35,229 nt of DNA from a bacterium (GCA_020350885.1 CP070727.1:120537-155765), one strand, 5' to 3'; shown: positions 17,553 to 27,093, counted from the stretch's first letter. A program made the numbers and translations. Notes: generated by a model from the sequence alone, not told the origin.

Positions 17553-18167
17553 TTAAAATATATACAAGATGCCCAGTGAGGTTCCGAAGTGTGTGAACTG
17601 TTTGTTCTCGGCCTCTACGCTGCTCCGGTTGAAGCGGTAGATTCTGTAACGATAGGGTGTGGCCCAGAGATTCGCATTGAATTCTACAACGATATTTTCC
17701 TTGATGGAGCGGGTAATCCCTCCGCCGACAACAATGTAGAATGCTGTCTGCGAGGGCCGGAACGACTCGGTAGGTGTTACCGTTACCGGATCGGATGAGA
17801 GAAAGCCGAAGCCGAATCGTGCTATCGGCCGGTAGGGGATGAGCACGGGGAAGATGGCGACCAATCCGAGCTGATAGCTCAATCCCCCGACGGACGTGCC
17901 CCCGCTCAGTGAATGGAATGCGCCGATGCGGTTTTCGAAATAGATATTCCATAGAAGCTCGTATCGGAGATCGATTTCTGCGCCGAGGGCGTTCTCTATG
18001 CCGAAGTAGTCTGGATCGAACGTGTAGTAGTTCATATGGAATGCAGCCCCGATCCGCCGGGACGCTTCTCCGTGTGCACTCGTGCCGAGAAGCAATATCA
18101 GTGAGGTGGGAAGGATACACAGCGTGAAGATCTTCCGGATCAACCGAACAATTTCACGATTTCGCAT
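17553..18167 (-). CDS. Small outer-membrane beta-barrel protein
   Basis: The protein has 204 residues. GGAGGA lies just upstream of the ATG. A signal peptide is clear (basic start, LCILPTSLILLLG core, cleavage near AHG-EA). The mature part has alternating amphipathic strands with aromatic girdles (FHMNYYTFDPDYFG, LRYELLWNIYFENRIG, YQLGLVAIFPVL, ARFGFGFLS) and ends in a C-terminal Phe (GILYIF), the usual signal of outer-membrane barrels. About eight strands fit this length, as in OmpW/OmpX-like proteins, but I see no family-specific motif. It converges on the M6 protease gene, 24 bases apart. Function unknown. Confidence 0.8.
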   Translation of the reverse strand: MRNREIVRLIRKIFTLCILPTSLILLLGTSAHGEASRRIGAAFHMNYYTFDPDYFGIENALGAEIDLRYELLWNIYFENRIGAFHSLSGGTSVGGLSYQLGLVAIFPVLIPYRPIARFGFGFLSSDPVTVTPTESFRPSQTAFYIVVGGGITRSIKENIVVEFNANLWATPYRYRIYRFNRSSVEAENKQFTHFGTSLGILYIF

Positions 18168-18267
18168 AGATCCTCCATTTGCTATATCGTTTTGAGACCG
18201 GCGGTTGTGAGAACGGGTCCACCTGTAATATACAGCGTGTGGTTGAATTCCGAAAGCCTTATTGAGA

Positions 18268-18296
18268 TTGACAGTGAAATTACCGATCTTTAGACT
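18268..18296 (+). promoter_or_regulatory. Sigma70 promoter of dtxR-feoB
   Basis: TTGACA (18268-18273) and TAGACT (18291-18296) are 17 bases apart. Transcription would begin near 18303, leaving a leader of about 24 bases with AAGGGGG (18313-18319) before GTG 18327. I looked for a DtxR/IdeR or MntR palindrome over this promoter and found none that is convincing. Confidence 0.65.
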
Positions 18297-18326
18297 GTTC
18301 GATCATCATAATAAGGGGGTCAGACG

Positions 18327-18998
18327 GTGCGGGAACGAACGATGAGATGTCACGAACCGGTCGACGAGGCACTCGAGGCGATCTGGATGCTCGAGGAACA
18401 GGGTGAGGAACCGACAGCCGACCGGATCGTGTCGCTGAATAGCAACGGGCAGATCGACATATCGCTTCTGGAGCGGATGATCGGGATGGGGTTGTTGCGG
18501 AAGGAGGGAAACTACTATCTCTATACCGAGAGCGGCCGTACTCACGGCGAAAACATCATCAGACGGCATCGCCTCGCAGAACGCTTACTCGTCGATGTAT
18601 TGAATATGCAGGAGGTGAGTATCGAGTCCGAGGCGTGCCGCTTCGAGCATTTCCTCTCACCGGAGGTGACCGATCACATATGCACACTTCTGGGGCACCC
18701 GCGCCAATGTCCGCATGGAAAACCGATTCCGTTGGGACCGTGCTGCATTCGGGCCCAGAAGCAGGTCGAGACAGCCGTCGTTTCACTCGGCGAGCTCAAG
18801 GCGGGGGAGCAGGGGAGGATTCTCTACATATCGACACGCAACCACCAGCGACTCGACCGCCTCACTTCTCTCGGGCTCTTTCCGGGCAGGATCGTCAAGG
18901 TACACCAGCGCGAGCCGCTCTTTGTCATCTTTCTCGACGAGACGCAGCTGGCGCTGGAACGGAGCATCGTCGAGGAGATATACGTGCTCCACACGTAG
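18327..18998 (+). CDS. DtxR/MntR-family metal-dependent repressor with FeoA-like (SH3) C-terminal domain
   Basis: The start is GTG 18327, 7 bases after AAGGGGG; an in-frame ATG at 18342 has no site. Length is 223 residues, like DtxR. Residues about 10-60 form the winged helix, followed by the dimerisation/metal domain with the signature EACRFEHFLSPEV, then LGHPRQCPHGKPIP and GPCC, where His, Glu and Cys are metal ligands. A C-terminal FeoA/SH3-like domain (about 150-220) closes it. It should sense Fe(II) or Mn(II) and repress uptake genes. The ferrous iron transporter gene follows 35 bases later, so control of its own operon with feoB is the simplest reading. The helix-turn-helix segment reads somewhat unlike classic DtxR. 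Confidence 0.88.
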   Translation: MRERTMRCHEPVDEALEAIWMLEEQGEEPTADRIVSLNSNGQIDISLLERMIGMGLLRKEGNYYLYTESGRTHGENIIRRHRLAERLLVDVLNMQEVSIESEACRFEHFLSPEVTDHICTLLGHPRQCPHGKPIPLGPCCIRAQKQVETAVVSLGELKAGEQGRILYISTRNHQRLDRLTSLGLFPGRIVKVHQREPLFVIFLDETQLALERSIVEEIYVLHT

Positions 18999-19033
18999 TC
19001 CGTTTCGCTGAAGAAAGATTACGGAAACTTCCG

Positions 19034-21127
19034 TTGCACACACCGCAGAGCGATAAGATCCTACTTGTGGGAAACCCCAATGTGGGGAAAAGCGTTATAT
19101 TCACCTTCCTCACAGGGCGGTACGCCGTTGCATCGAACTATCCTGGAACAACCGTCGAGGTCTCTTTCGGCCAGGCCACGTTCAACCGGTCGATAGAGGT
19201 GATCGATACCCCCGGTGTCAATTCCCTCTTTCCGAGAAGCGAGGACGAGAAGGTCACTCGCGATATCCTCCTGCGCTCGGACCGGGCGACGGTCGTGCAG
19301 GTCGCCGATGCCAAGAATCTCTTCAGGGCGCTTCTGCTGACGACACAACTTGCCGAGCTGGGATGCCCGATGGTGCTCGTACTCAATATGATGGATGAAG
19401 CGCGCCAGCGGGGGATCACCATCAATGTGAAAGCGCTCTCGGAAAGGCTCGGCATAGAAGTGATCCCGACCGTAGCGGTGGAAAAACGGGGCCTGACCCG
19501 TCTTGTCTCTGCCATTGCATCACGAAACGCGAAGGTGCCCCGGATCCGTGTAGAGTATCCGAAGCCGCTGCTTGATGCGGTCCGTAGTGTGGAGGATGTG
19601 CTCGGCGGGCCGTCGGAATCAGAGACCTTCGGCATCCTGAGCCTTCTCGCGGGTGACGGTGAGGTGTTGGGGATGCGTATCGGGGATATGGGCGACCGGA
19701 TCGATGAGCTCGCCCAACTGCTCGAGTCGAGGGAACGGCGCCTGCCGAACCGGTATCCATATTACATCGCCTCGGGAAGAAAGGCCCTCGTCGAGGACAT
19801 CATGCGGCGGACATCACACCGTAGCGAGGACCCCTTTCTACGGAGAAGGGGGGATATCAGGCGTTACCTGCCGACGATCGTGCTGGGTGCGATCATCGTG
19901 CTACTCTATCTGGTCGCAGGACTCGAGCCGCTTGAGGGGATAGGGCTCCATCCGACCCTTCTGGTACTTATTGCCATGGTATTCGGGGTGACCGTGACGG
20001 GGATCGAGCGCACAAACCGCATCACCCTGCATCCCGTCTACGGAGCATTCATCCTCATCGTCGTTCTGTATCTCATCTATATGCTCGTCGGGGTCTTCGC
20101 GGCCGGAACGATCGTTGACGTGATCGAGTCCAACCTCTTTGGAAAGCTCATCATACCTGCGCTCGATCGCCTCCTCCCCCCAGGTATGTTCAGGGATTTT
20201 CTCACGGGTGAGTTCGGTCTCGTGAGTGTTGGGCTCAACTACTCGATCTCTATTGTGCTCCCCATTGTTACGGTCTTCTTCATTGTCTTCGGTGTCCTCG
20301 AAGATACCGGCTACTTTCCGCGTCTCACGGTCCTGACGAACAGGTTTTTCAGAATGGTCGGGGTCAGCGGGAAAGCCACACTCCCCATCGTACTCGGATT
20401 CGGTTGTGTAACGATGGCGACACTGGCGAGCAGGATTCTGGAAACGAGAAAGGAACGGATCATCGTCGTAACACTGCTGGCTCTCGCCGTACCGTGCTCG
20501 GCGCAGCTCGGTGTCATCCTGGCGCTGTTGTCGGCGATATCGATTCCCGCCGTGCTCCTGATCGGCCTCGTCGTCCTCATCGAGTTCGTACTGGCTGGAA
20601 TCGTCCTCTCCCGGTTGCTGAAGGGTGCAGCAAGCGACTTCATCATCGAATTGCCGCCGCTTCGAACCCCCCGTCCCGGCAACATATGGCTCAAGACTGC
20701 GGCACGGGTACGCTGGTTTCTCCGGGAGGCGTTACCGTTCTTCCTGCTGGCCACCGCACTCCTCTTCGTGCTCGATGCTTCGGGGGGGATGTCGATCGTA
20801 CACCGTGCGGTCGAGCCGGTGGTGGGCAGAGTGCTCGGCCTTCCCCTCGAGACGGCGGCGGTCTTCATCGTGGGATTCTTCCGGCGGGACTACGGTGCGG
20901 CCGGGCTCTACAAGCTCTGGGAAAACGGGCTCCTGGCGGGCAACCAGGTGGTGGTCGCTTTGGTGGTGATGAGCCTCTTCCTGCCGTGCCTGGCGACACT
21001 CATCGTGATGATCAAGGAACTGGGAGCGCGCTACGCCTTCACGATTCTCCTGTTCGTCATGCTCGTATCGGTGCTCACGGGTGGACTGCTGAATCTCATC
21101 CTCCGGGTGACCGGAGTACAGCTCTAG
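19034..21127 (+). CDS. feoB: Ferrous iron transporter FeoB
   Basis: The G-domain starts almost at the N-terminus: P-loop GNPNVGKS, then PGTTVEVSFG (G2), DTPGVNSLFP (G3), NMMDEA (G4) and a later VAVEKRG (G5). A helical spacer follows, then about ten membrane helices with the Gate motifs GVLEDTGYFPRL, GFGCVTMATLASR and LAVPCSAQLGV. No ATG or GTG lies in frame between the dtxR stop and the P-loop, so TTG 19034 is the best start (697 residues); the frame stays open upstream inside dtxR but that stretch is not FeoB-like. FeoB imports Fe(II) across the inner membrane. No separate feoA or feoC gene is adjacent; the repressor's FeoA-like domain is the only one here. Confidence 0.93.
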   Translation: MHTPQSDKILLVGNPNVGKSVIFTFLTGRYAVASNYPGTTVEVSFGQATFNRSIEVIDTPGVNSLFPRSEDEKVTRDILLRSDRATVVQVADAKNLFRALLLTTQLAELGCPMVLVLNMMDEARQRGITINVKALSERLGIEVIPTVAVEKRGLTRLVSAIASRNAKVPRIRVEYPKPLLDAVRSVEDVLGGPSESETFGILSLLAGDGEVLGMRIGDMGDRIDELAQLLESRERRLPNRYPYYIASGRKALVEDIMRRTSHRSEDPFLRRRGDIRRYLPTIVLGAIIVLLYLVAGLEPLEGIGLHPTLLVLIAMVFGVTVTGIERTNRITLHPVYGAFILIVVLYLIYMLVGVFAAGTIVDVIESNLFGKLIIPALDRLLPPGMFRDFLTGEFGLVSVGLNYSISIVLPIVTVFFIVFGVLEDTGYFPRLTVLTNRFFRMVGVSGKATLPIVLGFGCVTMATLASRILETRKERIIVVTLLALAVPCSAQLGVILALLSAISIPAVLLIGLVVLIEFVLAGIVLSRLLKGAASDFIIELPPLRTPRPGNIWLKTAARVRWFLREALPFFLLATALLFVLDASGGMSIVHRAVEPVVGRVLGLPLETAAVFIVGFFRRDYGAAGLYKLWENGLLAGNQVVVALVVMSLFLPCLATLIVMIKELGARYAFTILLFVMLVSVLTGGLLNLILRVTGVQL

Positions 21128-21128
21128 T

Positions 21129-21151
21129 GCCGCCTTTTCCTTCCCGGCGGC
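21129..21151. terminator. GC hairpin between converging feoB and the 905-residue exported protein gene
   Basis: GCCGCC (21129-21134) pairs with GGCGGC (21146-21151) around an 11-base pyrimidine-rich loop. It fills the 25-base gap between the two converging genes. No T-run follows on either strand, so its strength as a terminator is doubtful. Confidence 0.35.
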
Positions 21152-21152
21152 G

Positions 21153-23870
21153 TTACTTCACGATTAGGATGGAGTTGGTGCCGCCGAAGCCGTCGGCCTC
21201 CATGCGCACGGCTTCGGGATCCGGTATCTTGGCCTTCCTGTCGATGAGAAACTTGTAGGAATACTGTCCCGGCGGGAGGATCAGTGTCGCCTGCCATATG
21301 CCGCCGGCCGTCTGTTTCATGGGGGTGGCCGTGGGATCCCAGTTGTTGAAGGAGCCGATCACGGATACCACCGATGCCTGCGGCCGCCGGAATTTGAGGA
21401 CCACCGGCTGCATTTGCTCCGTTGATGTCTCATCGGTCTGTGCCGGTTCTCCCCTGCGGGCGAGCTGCTCGAATCCCTCGATGATGCGATCGATATCGTT
21501 TTTGATATCGGGTACCGGAAGACCGCTTTCATCACTGAGCTCGAACCGTACCGCATTGGGAGGGTCGTTCCAGCATGACGCCACCAGGAATGAGTTGATC
21601 CCTTTTCTGAGCCTCACGGAGCCGCTGTGCTCTGCTTCACCTGCATTGTCGGTCACCAGGACCGGCTCCCCGTTGATCCAGAGTGATGGTTGGTCTGCGG
21701 TCTCGAGTTTCCACCGTACGCGGCCCGCCGATCGAATCTCGAGCACGGTATAGAGGAGCATGCAGTAGCCGGCATCCTTGCCGAAGAGCCTCTCGGGCAA
21801 CACGGCACCGTCGGAATCGAGCGCACCAACCGGAACCTCCCGCCAGCTCAGTTCCCTGCCGTCGGTCGACCAATGGAGACCGAAGATGTCGTCTTGGTAT
21901 GAGACGGCGGTGGAGTGGAATCCCGGCAAGAAAAGCAGGGGGCCGAGGAAGAACCAGCGAAACGGTTTGACGAGCTCCTCCTCGAAGACGGCGATCTTCT
22001 TGCCATCCAGCTCCAGCGAGAGTGAGAAGGGGTAGCGTCCCGGTGAAATCGATCGGGTCGGTACGATCTCGATCGGAAGCGTGGTGAAATCGGTCTCTTC
22101 CTTGATGAGAAACCGCGCCGGTAACGGAGGTGAGGTCCTGAGATCCCTGAGGAACGCGCCTCTGGCGATACCCTGCACGGTGTGGTCGGGCTGGTAACGC
22201 AGGACGATCTGGACGGGAAGCGGAGATTCCGCAAGACGCCGCCCGTCGGGAAAGTACAGCGAGACATCGAAACCGCCGGTGAGGCTCACATCTTCGATTG
22301 TGTGCATCTCGATCCGTTTTCCATCGGCGAGGAGGTCGAAGAATACGGGTAGCGTGACCAGTCCCGGCTCTTGCCGTGGCGGAAGTGAGAAGCTGCCCGT
22401 GTAATCGAACGGACCTGTGAATGGTGAAAGCGCGATCCGTTCACCTTCGCCGGTGAGGGTCATTCGGCTTTCACCGACCTGCAGGTATGCCCTGGAGATG
22501 GTAATCGAATCCTGCGAGCTTCGCAGACGCATGCGGTACTCGATAGATTGGCCGATGCGGATCGGTCTTTGCGGCAATGTAATCTCGGCTGAGATCCCGG
22601 TCCCGTTTCGCAGCGCATCTGCAAGGAGCGCCTTCGCATGCATCAGCTCGTTCTTTGATTCGAAGCAGGCCTCCCTGATGAGTCTCCGGGTACGCGGGGA
22701 AATACGGTTCCACTTCGATTCGTCGAGGACGGTAAAGCGCTTCGAGGGATCGTTGATGACGGCCGTCATGCGGGATAGATTGGCGAGTAAACGGTTCGCG
22801 GTGCCGATCGTTTTCATGTAGGAGGGTAGGTCGAGCGAGACGCTTGCAAGCCCGGCGGCGAGTGAGTCGACGTCGCCGCGAAAGCGTGCGATTTTCTCCT
22901 TCTCCTGGAGCGACTCCCGTTCGATGATCAATGAGAGCTGTATAAGTGACGAGATCGCCGCCCATTGGGGGAAGAGGTTCCGTCTATGGCACGGTTGGCT
23001 TGTCCAGAGTTCCAGCCAGGGACGTGATACCGCGCCGGGGGGCGTTCTTTGGAGGATGGGATCGACCTCGTCTGCGAGGAGCTCCATGAACTCGGAAGGC
23101 ATATCCGGCGTCGTAGAGAGCAGGTCCAGAACGACGGGGCGCAGGAGCGGCTCGTCCCAGATGCCACCGGTATGCGAGAGCATGCCCGTTGTCCGTTTCA
23201 GCACCCTGCTCATCTCGTTGTACCGGCGCATGATCAGGATCCTGGTCTGCATACCGAGGTTCCGGTTCCGTATGAGCGGGAGAAGCAGTCCCGGCTCGTA
23301 GAGATCGATATACTGTTGGGCATCGTCGATGGCGTAGAAACCAGCCTTCTGAGGGCGGTAGAATGTCTTCGTCGTTGCCTCGGACAGATTCCTCGACCAT
23401 GTCAGGAGCTCGATGGCATCTTCGTGAGCACTGATTCCGGCTGCCATGAGATGGAGGGCATAGAGCTCGATGGCTGCGAGTGCATTCACGGAGGGTGAGA
23501 GTACCGGTCGGCGGCCCCCGGGAAGCTGCCACCATATCAGTCCCTTTCCTGTGAGGATATCCTCTCCGAGCTCCTCCATCACGATTCTCGTGATATCCTC
23601 GTAGAATCTGCTCATCAATGTGGGATCGTTCTCGAGAAGTATGTAGGAGGTCGTCGCAAGGAGCGGTGCCTTCGACAGCGCATGAAGGGAATGTGATGCC
23701 GGGATGGTGCCCGGGGCACTTCCGCTCTGTATGAAACTCAGCAGGTATCTGCGAAGGGTGATCTCTGTAGGATTGTCGGTTTCCTGCGCCATTGCCCGGC
23801 CGGAGCAGATAATGGCGGCCGCGGTGAGGACACCGATAATTCCGGATATAACACGAGGCCCTGGATTCAT
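21153..23870 (-). CDS. Large exported protein with helical N-half and C-terminal AMPK/CBM48-type glycogen-binding domain
   Basis: The ATG at 23870-23868 is chosen because GGGAGGAG lies 9 bases upstream and a signal peptide follows (cleavage near AMA-QE at 28); length is 905. Residues about 30-440 are helical with repeated hydrophobic segments and may form an alpha-toroid, but no glycosidase acid pair is evident. The middle (about 450-690) is beta-rich. Residues about 696-790 resemble a PA14/galactose-binding-like fold (SLWINGEPVLV, LRKGINSFLVA). Residues 822-905 are an isoamylase/AMPK-beta N-terminal type domain (SVIGSFNNWDP, GIWQATLILPPGQYSYKF, DP, GGTNSILIV). This domain binds alpha-glucans in other proteins. 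Substrate and catalytic role here are unknown; the gene stands alone. Confidence 0.85.
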   Translation of the reverse strand: MNPGPRVISGIIGVLTAAAIICSGRAMAQETDNPTEITLRRYLLSFIQSGSAPGTIPASHSLHALSKAPLLATTSYILLENDPTLMSRFYEDITRIVMEELGEDILTGKGLIWWQLPGGRRPVLSPSVNALAAIELYALHLMAAGISAHEDAIELLTWSRNLSEATTKTFYRPQKAGFYAIDDAQQYIDLYEPGLLLPLIRNRNLGMQTRILIMRRYNEMSRVLKRTTGMLSHTGGIWDEPLLRPVVLDLLSTTPDMPSEFMELLADEVDPILQRTPPGAVSRPWLELWTSQPCHRRNLFPQWAAISSLIQLSLIIERESLQEKEKIARFRGDVDSLAAGLASVSLDLPSYMKTIGTANRLLANLSRMTAVINDPSKRFTVLDESKWNRISPRTRRLIREACFESKNELMHAKALLADALRNGTGISAEITLPQRPIRIGQSIEYRMRLRSSQDSITISRAYLQVGESRMTLTGEGERIALSPFTGPFDYTGSFSLPPRQEPGLVTLPVFFDLLADGKRIEMHTIEDVSLTGGFDVSLYFPDGRRLAESPLPVQIVLRYQPDHTVQGIARGAFLRDLRTSPPLPARFLIKEETDFTTLPIEIVPTRSISPGRYPFSLSLELDGKKIAVFEEELVKPFRWFFLGPLLFLPGFHSTAVSYQDDIFGLHWSTDGRELSWREVPVGALDSDGAVLPERLFGKDAGYCMLLYTVLEIRSAGRVRWKLETADQPSLWINGEPVLVTDNAGEAEHSGSVRLRKGINSFLVASCWNDPPNAVRFELSDESGLPVPDIKNDIDRIIEGFEQLARRGEPAQTDETSTEQMQPVVLKFRRPQASVVSVIGSFNNWDPTATPMKQTAGGIWQATLILPPGQYSYKFLIDRKAKIPDPEAVRMEADGFGGTNSILIVK

Positions 23871-23951
23871 CGGTACAGACTCCTCCCATGGATACAGGTG
23901 TATCTGGTATAGTTGAAGCAAATCCAAGGCCAGTCGGACGGCAGTTTCCTG

Positions 23952-23981
23952 TTGACAGTGCTGTATTGTCCATCTTTTAAT
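23952..23981 (+). promoter_or_regulatory. Sigma70 promoter of the enoyl-CoA hydratase gene
   Basis: A perfect TTGACA (23952-23957) is followed after 18 bases by TTTAAT (23976-23981, five of six matches). Transcription would begin near 23988, about 35 bases before the ATG, with AAAGGAGC as ribosome binding site in between. Confidence 0.65.
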
Positions 23982-24022
23982 AGCCCGTTAACGGCGGATA
24001 GGAGCGGTAGAAAGGAGCGGCA

Positions 24023-24805
24023 ATGAAATTTACCTGTATCACGGTCGAGAAGACCGATCGCGTAGGCAGGGTGACGATCAACAGGCCGAAGAAACTCAAT
24101 GCGTTGAATATCAGTACGGTTATAGAGCTGATCGAGGCCTTCGGGCAGCTCAGGGACGATGACGAGGTCGGTGTGGTGGTACTGACGGGTGCCGGTGAGA
24201 AATCGTTCGCAGCCGGGGCGGATATCGCCGAGCTGATGAAACTCGATCCGCTCACCGGGAAGGAGTTCGCCGCCAGGGGACAGAGTCTCTGTACCCTCAT
24301 GGAAAACCTCGGGAAACCGGTGATAGCGGCGGTGAACGGATTTGCCCTCGGAGGTGGCTGCGAGCTGGCTATGGCCTGTACCCTACGGATCGCCTCCGAG
24401 AATGCGCGGCTCGGGCAGCCTGAGGTGAACCTCGGCACGATCCCCGGCTATGCGGGAACACAGCGCCTGGCACGTCTCGTCCCGCGTGGAATAGCCATGG
24501 AGCTCATCCTGACGGGACGTATCCTTACCGCCGCTGAGGCCTGTGATCTCGGTCTCGTCAACAAGGTAGTACCGGCCGGTGAGCTTGCCGCTGCGGTCGA
24601 TGAAATGGCAAAGCTGCTTTTGGACAAGCCGCCCTTTGCCATCAAAGCATGCATGGAGGCGGTCCTTCACGGGACCGAGATGTCCTTCGAGGACGGCTGC
24701 CGGCTCGAGGCCTCGTTGTTTGCGATGACCTGTGGGACAGAGGACCAGGCGGAGGGCATGAAGGCGTTTCTCGAGAAGCGCAAGGCCGAATTCACGGGGC
24801 GATAA
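24023..24805 (+). CDS. Enoyl-CoA hydratase (crotonase family)
   Basis: This 260-residue protein has the full crotonase fold: RPKKLNALN, the oxyanion-hole strands KSFAAGADIAEL and NGFALGGGCELAMA, and both catalytic glutamates, Glu114 and Glu134 (20 apart, as Glu144/Glu164 in rat crotonase). A family-like TIPGYAGTQRL and the GLVNKVVP segment follow. It hydrates crotonyl-CoA to 3-hydroxybutyryl-CoA or the reverse. This is the step missing from the thiolase/hbd operon 14 kb upstream, so it probably completes that C4 route though it has its own promoter. AAAGGAGC precedes the ATG. No acyl-CoA dehydrogenase is in the window. Confidence 0.93.
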   Translation: MKFTCITVEKTDRVGRVTINRPKKLNALNISTVIELIEAFGQLRDDDEVGVVVLTGAGEKSFAAGADIAELMKLDPLTGKEFAARGQSLCTLMENLGKPVIAAVNGFALGGGCELAMACTLRIASENARLGQPEVNLGTIPGYAGTQRLARLVPRGIAMELILTGRILTAAEACDLGLVNKVVPAGELAAAVDEMAKLLLDKPPFAIKACMEAVLHGTEMSFEDGCRLEASLFAMTCGTEDQAEGMKAFLEKRKAEFTGR

Positions 24806-24948
24806 CCAGTTTGCTGGCAAATGTCTTGCAGCGAAAGCATTTGAAAATGGCACTGTCACGTATTACCTTTGAGCTGGAAGCGAGGGTGCACCGGTCCAGG
24901 AGCATGCCGGGACGACGTAACGTACTCTCGTTTTAATAGTTGTAACAG

Positions 24949-25033
<85 letters not shown>

Positions 25034-25091
25034 GATGAAAAATTACCGGTACCTGGCCGTTTTCAACCGATTCATGCGTGGAAGGGATTCG

Positions 25092-26390
25092 ATGGAACGA
25101 AAGATCGACGAGCACGAAATCAACACGACGGTTACGGAGGAGTCCGGCTGCAGGCGTGTAATAACGGTGGAGATCGCACGGGAGCGGTTCACGGACGAGC
25201 AGGAGCGGGTCCTTGCTGGTATGCTGAAGAAAGTGGCGTTACCCGGTTTCAGAAAGGGAAAGGTGCCGCCCGAGATAGTACGAAGGCGGTTTTCGGAGGA
25301 GATACAGGGCGAGGCGCTCAAGGCGATCCTCCCGCTCGCCTACGGGCATGTAGTCTCGACTGAAAAGCTCGAGCCGATCGGCGATCCTGTTTTCAGCGAT
25401 GTCAGCACGGAGGCTGGTGAACTCCTCACCTTCACGATCGAGGTAGAGGTGATGCCGGCGATAGAGATAGATAATTACCGCGATATGAAGGTGCCTCTGG
25501 AGAAGATAGAGGTGAATGACGAGGAGATCGACCAGGTGCTGGGAAACCTCCAGGATCGAAACGCCGAGTTCGAGCCCGTCGATCGGCCGGCGGTGACCAG
25601 CGACCTCGTCGTCATCGACTACACACCCGTGAGGCAGGACGGTACGGTGGATGAGAAACAGCGCGTCGAGGACTTCCCCGTCGAGCTCGGTTCCGGCCAG
25701 CTCTTTCCCGCCTTCGAGCAGGCGATAGCGGGGAAGGCGAAGGGAGGCACCGCGAGGGTCGAGATTGGGTATCCGGATGACTTCAAGCCGGAGCACCTGG
25801 CGGGAAAGAAGAACACCTACGAGTTCACTATCAAGGATATCAGGGAGAAGCGTGTCCCACCGCTCGATGACGCATTCGCACAGAAGATGGGACCTAATTT
25901 AAAAAGTATCAATGACCTCAGAGAAGATGTTAAGAAACGGCTCGAAGGGGAGAAGCTGAGGGAAGCCCAGCGGAAACGTGAGGAGGCGGCGATCGACCGG
26001 CTTATCGAACGCCACCCCTTCGAAGTGCCCCGGAGCATGTATGAACGATTCAAACAGGAGCTCCATGAGGAGGATAGGCGTCGCCGTGAGGCAATGGGGA
26101 TGGAACCGGAGAAGGACGAGGAGAAGAGGAAGAAGCTCGATGAGTTCCTTGGACAGGTCGCACAGCGTAACATAAAGAGATATTTCATCATAGACCACAT
26201 CGCCACCAAGGAAGGGTTCGAGATCCCTGATGATGAGATCGAGGCCGAGACCGTGAGGATCGCCACCGAGAGCAACCGGCCTCTCGAAGAGGTCAAGAAG
26301 TACTTCCAGCGGGGAACCGAGAACTTCTCGAACCTCAAGGGACGCCTGCGGGAGCGGAAGGTCTTTGCGGTCATGCTCGGGTCGGCGTAG
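25092..26390 (+). CDS. tig: Trigger factor (ribosome-associated chaperone and peptidyl-prolyl isomerase)
   Basis: ATG 25092 gives 432 residues, the family's usual length, with GAAGGG (25081-25086) at 5 bases; an in-frame ATG at 25035 would begin two bases after the tRNA and is unlikely. The N-terminal ribosome-docking domain has the signature GFRKGKVP. The FKBP-like isomerase domain covers about 130-230 (VVIDYTPVRQDG, ELGSGQLFPAFEQAI). The C-terminal half is highly charged and helical, as expected of the cradle arms. It binds nascent chains at the exit tunnel. It leads the classic tig-clpP-clpX-lon order. Confidence 0.95.
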   Translation: MERKIDEHEINTTVTEESGCRRVITVEIARERFTDEQERVLAGMLKKVALPGFRKGKVPPEIVRRRFSEEIQGEALKAILPLAYGHVVSTEKLEPIGDPVFSDVSTEAGELLTFTIEVEVMPAIEIDNYRDMKVPLEKIEVNDEEIDQVLGNLQDRNAEFEPVDRPAVTSDLVVIDYTPVRQDGTVDEKQRVEDFPVELGSGQLFPAFEQAIAGKAKGGTARVEIGYPDDFKPEHLAGKKNTYEFTIKDIREKRVPPLDDAFAQKMGPNLKSINDLREDVKKRLEGEKLREAQRKREEAAIDRLIERHPFEVPRSMYERFKQELHEEDRRRREAMGMEPEKDEEKRKKLDEFLGQVAQRNIKRYFIIDHIATKEGFEIPDDEIEAETVRIATESNRPLEEVKKYFQRGTENFSNLKGRLRERKVFAVMLGSA

Positions 26391-26472
26391 CGTTCGAGTA
26401 TGAGGGGTGAGAACGACGCACGGGCGGACCGTCGCAGGTGAGGAACACGGAGACTCAACAGGAGAGGATGAT

Positions 26473-27093
26473 ATGGGAACGATCAAGAATTCGCCCTACA
26501 TACCGATTCCGTATGTAATCGAGACCAGGGGGAGGGAGGAGAAGGCGTACGATATCTACTCCCGGCTTCTCAAGGACCGGATCGTATTCATCGGCACGAC
26601 GATCGAGGACACCCTGGCGAACGCGGTCATCGCTCAGCTCCTCTTTCTCGAGGCCGAGGATCCCGAGCGTGATATCTTCGTCTATATCAACAGTCCCGGT
26701 GGGGTGGTCTCCTCAGGCCTTGCCATCTACGATACGATGCAGTACATATCCTGCGATATCGCAACGATTTGCATGGGGCAGGCCGCGAGCATGGCGGCGT
26801 TGCTGCTCGCGGCGGGTACTGCGGGCAAACGTTCGTGCCTGCCGCACGCACGGGTCATGATCCACCAGCCGTCGGGCGGCTCGCAGGGCCAGGCGACGAC
26901 ACTCGAGATCTACACCAAGGAGATCGTTACCCTTCGTGCAAAGCTCAACGAGATCCTGGCGAAACATACGAAGCAGAACCTCAAGAGGATCGCAAAGGAT
27001 ACCGACAGGGATTTCTTCATGTCCGCCACGGACGCAAAGGAGTACGGGCTCATCGATAACGTCCTCGTGTCGAAGCAGGATCTGAAAAAGTAA
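26473..27093 (+). CDS. clpP: ATP-dependent Clp protease proteolytic subunit
   Basis: ATG 26473 after GGAGAGGA gives 206 residues, matching ClpP and starting at the usual YIPIPYVIE propeptide region. An upstream in-frame GTG at 26407 would add 22 residues unlike ClpP. The catalytic triad is Ser106 (GQAASMAA), His131 (VMIHQPSGG) and Asp180 (DRDFFMSA), with spacings of 25 and 49 identical to E. coli ClpP. It forms the tetradecameric barrel that degrades substrates fed by ClpX, encoded 83 bases downstream. Confidence 0.97.
   Translation: MGTIKNSPYIPIPYVIETRGREEKAYDIYSRLLKDRIVFIGTTIEDTLANAVIAQLLFLEAEDPERDIFVYINSPGGVVSSGLAIYDTMQYISCDIATICMGQAASMAALLLAAGTAGKRSCLPHARVMIHQPSGGSQGQATTLEIYTKEIVTLRAKLNEILAKHTKQNLKRIAKDTDRDFFMSATDAKEYGLIDNVLVSKQDLKK

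Noticed and set aside
18200..18326. DtxR/IdeR operator palindrome at the dtxR promoter
   Set aside because: No 19-base palindrome resembling known DtxR, IdeR or MntR boxes could be found by eye.
18635..19033. N-terminal extension of FeoB reaching into dtxR
   Set aside because: The frame is open but overlaps a well-supported repressor gene and its translation is unlike any FeoB segment.
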